The notes under the pieces are model-generated. The model ran no database searches and was not told where the DNA came from. It saw nothing but the letters and a program-made list of their open reading frames with translations. From the NCBI RefSeq assembly GCF_008795955.1, contig NZ_VMHN01000002.1:124001-188000 (forward strand): a stretch of 64,000 nucleotides of DNA, given 5' to 3'. The position numbers and the translations under genes were made by a program. This DNA is from Marinobacter denitrificans (GTDB lineage Bacteria > Pseudomonadota > Gammaproteobacteria > Pseudomonadales > Oleiphilaceae). Shown piece after piece: positions 62,620-64,000 of this stretch (its first letter is position 1; every line of letters begins with the position of its first letter).

Positions 62620-64000
62620 ATGACAGAACGCGTACAAGTCGGCGGCCTTCAGGTCGCAAAGAACCTGTTCGATTTCGTTAACAATGAAGCGATTCCGGGC
62701 ACCGGTGTCGATGCTGACAAGTTCTGGGGCGAGTTCGACAAGATTGTTCACGAACTGGCGCCCCGCAACAAAGAGCTGCTCGCCAAGCGCGATGCCATCC
62801 AGGAAAAGATGGACACCTGGAATCGTGAGCACAAGGGCCAGAAGCTGGACATGGCCGAGTACAAGTCGTTCCTGAAGGACATCAGCTACCTGGTTGACGA
62901 GCCGGGTGATTTTAAAATTTCCACCTCCAACGTTGACCCGGAAGTAGCCACCATGGCTGGCCCCCAGCTCGTGGTTCCGGTGATGAACGCCCGTTTCGCC
63001 CTGAACGCCGCCAACGCACGTTGGGGCAGCCTTTACGACGCTCTCTATGGCACCGATGCGATTTCCGAGGACGACGGCGCCGAAAAGGGCCGTGGTTACA
63101 ATCCGGTTCGTGGCGCCAAGGTTATCGAGTTTGCCCGCAATCTTCTGGACAGCTCTGCACCACTGGCTTCAGGTAGTCACAAGGACGCAGCGCATTACCG
63201 TGTTGAGGGTGGCAAGCTTGTGGTCAAGCTGCAGAATGGCGAATCCACTGGCCTGAAAGACGAGTCCGGTTTTGTTGGTTATACCGGTGCAGCGGATACG
63301 CCCACGGGCGTGTTGCTGGTCAAGAACGGCATGCATTTCGAAATCCAGATCGATGCCAGCCATCCGATTGGCAAGGACGACGGTGCTCACGTCAAAGACG
63401 TGCTGATGGAGTCGGCCCTGACCACCATCATGGACTGTGAAGACTCCGTTGCCGCCGTTGATGCAGACGACAAGGCGCTGGCCTATCGCAACTGGCTCGG
63501 CCTGATGAAGGGCGACCTGGAGGAGACCTTCGAGAAAGGCGGGCAGCAGATGACCCGCAAGATGCACGAAGACCGTACCTATTCCACCCCCGAGGGTGGC
63601 GAATTGGTATTGAAAGGCCGCAGCCTGATGTTCGTGCGCAACGTAGGCCACCTGATGACTAACCCGGCCATCCTGCTGAAAGACGGCAGTGAAGTGCCTG
63701 AGGGGCTGATGGATGGCCTGCTGACGTCACTGATCGCGATTCACGATCTGAAGGGCACTGGGAAGCTGCAGAACAGCACCAAGGGTTCGGTTTACATCGT
63801 CAAGCCGAAGATGCATGGCCCGGAAGAAGTGGCATTCACCAACGAGTTCTTCGGCCGTGTGGAAGACGCGCTTGGCCTGCCCGCGTTCACTCTGAAAGTG
63901 GGCATTATGGATGAGGAGCGCCGCACAACGGTAAACCTCAAGTCCTGTATCCATGCTGCCAAAGAACGCGCGGTGTTTATCAACACCGGCTTCCTCGACC
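62620..64000 (+). CDS. glcB: malate synthase G (5' part)
   Basis: First 460 codons of a protein of about 725; it runs off the window. Begins [19 protein letters not shown] and contains [42 protein letters not shown] text and [17 protein letters not shown] sequence ([15 protein letters not shown] here), typical of the G isoform. It condenses glyoxylate and acetyl-CoA to malate. GAGG lies about 9 nt before the ATG; a TACAAT (62532-62537) may be its -10 box. Confidence 0.95.
   Translation, partial: MTERVQVGGLQVAKNLFDFVNNEAIPGTGVDADKFWGEFDKIVHELAPRNKELLAKRDAIQEKMDTWNREHKGQKLDMAEYKSFLKDISYLVDEPGDFKISTSNVDPEVATMAGPQLVVPVMNARFALNAANARWGSLYDALYGTDAISEDDGAEKGRGYNPVRGAKVIEFARNLLDSSAPLASGSHKDAAHYRVEGGKLVVKLQNGESTGLKDESGFVGYTGAADTPTGVLLVKNGMHFEIQIDASHPIGKDDGAHVKDVLMESALTTIMDCEDSVAAVDADDKALAYRNWLGLMKGDLEETFEKGGQQMTRKMHEDRTYSTPEGGELVLKGRSLMFVRNVGHLMTNPAILLKDGSEVPEGLMDGLLTSLIAIHDLKGTGKLQNSTKGSVYIVKPKMHGPEEVAFTNEFFGRVEDALGLPAFTLKVGIMDEERRTTVNLKSCIHAAKERAVFINTGFLD

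Noticed and set aside
61535..62659. 374-codon minus frame over cysS
   Set aside because: Antisense to well-conserved cysS; no recognisable product.
1..64000. tRNA, rRNA, riboswitch, CRISPR or intact mobile element
   Set aside because: None recognised by eye on either strand; a tRNAscan, Rfam and ISfinder search would be needed to exclude small or diverged cases.

Overview
The window reads as a chromosomal segment of a marine or halotolerant gammaproteobacterium, most plausibly Marinobacter or a close relative. This rests on gene content (ectoine hydroxylase, Aap amino-acid ABC transporter, ergothioneine genes, glnS/cysS next to ppiB-lpxH, malate synthase G), a moderately high GC content and gammaproteobacterial-looking proteins; no 16S rRNA or tRNA gene is present to confirm it. 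I saw no intact insertion sequence, prophage or CRISPR array.

Layout. (1) 1-6.8 kb: the end of a GGDEF diguanylate cyclase, a LysR regulator divergent from ferredoxin-NADP reductase (fpr), an SRPBCC membrane protein, and a thiolase / FadJ-like beta-oxidation pair. (2) 6.9-19.5 kb: a Crp/Fnr regulator divergent from ectoine hydroxylase, a membrane-anchored receiver protein, an aa3-type oxidase cluster (CopD-like, DUF2231, subunit II, a fused subunit I-III, a small membrane protein), large catalase KatE with an SDR, a small unknown protein, a pore-loop channel and an EF-hand protein. (3) 19.9-31 kb: quinoprotein glucose dehydrogenase, a GltS-type symporter, ergothioneine egtB-egtD, a solute-binding lipoprotein coupled to an atypical CDF transporter, a succinate-semialdehyde dehydrogenase, a DJ-1/PfpI protein and ChaB. 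(4) 31-40 kb: a sigma-54 activator with a degenerate receiver, then on the minus strand an apparent eight-gene run: copper-binding four-helix protein, DUF2383 protein, two Cu/Zn superoxide dismutases, LigD, a four-CxxC zinc-finger protein and two overlapping ku genes. (5) 40-53 kb: a second Crp/Fnr regulator, an unknown membrane protein, DUF2182/DUF1326, a STAND ATPase-winged helix regulator, MscS-type channel, membrane GDPD, an LtaS-like phosphoglycerol transferase and a lysozyme-like lipoprotein. (6) 53.5-64 kb: aapJQMP behind a likely sigma-54 promoter, then core genes lpxH, ppiB, glnS, cysS and malate synthase G (cut by the window end).

Regions 2-4 look like a stress or stationary-phase island: osmoprotection (EctD), peroxide and superoxide defence (KatE, SodC x2), low-molecular-weight thiol (ergothioneine), copper handling and double-strand-break repair by NHEJ. 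The most interesting signal that ties it together is a 14-bp palindrome of the form TTAAC-N4-GTTAA found by eye in six intergenic regions, all within this part, in front of both Crp/Fnr genes, ectD, the receiver protein, the SDR-katE pair, the sigma-54 activator and the SRPBCC/thiolase pair. Its 5-4-5 geometry is that of Crp/Fnr operators, and the two Crp/Fnr proteins share an unusual recognition helix (HVNR instead of the FNR E..SR). The second is the NHEJ operon with a translationally coupled cysteine-rich small protein and two different Ku proteins.
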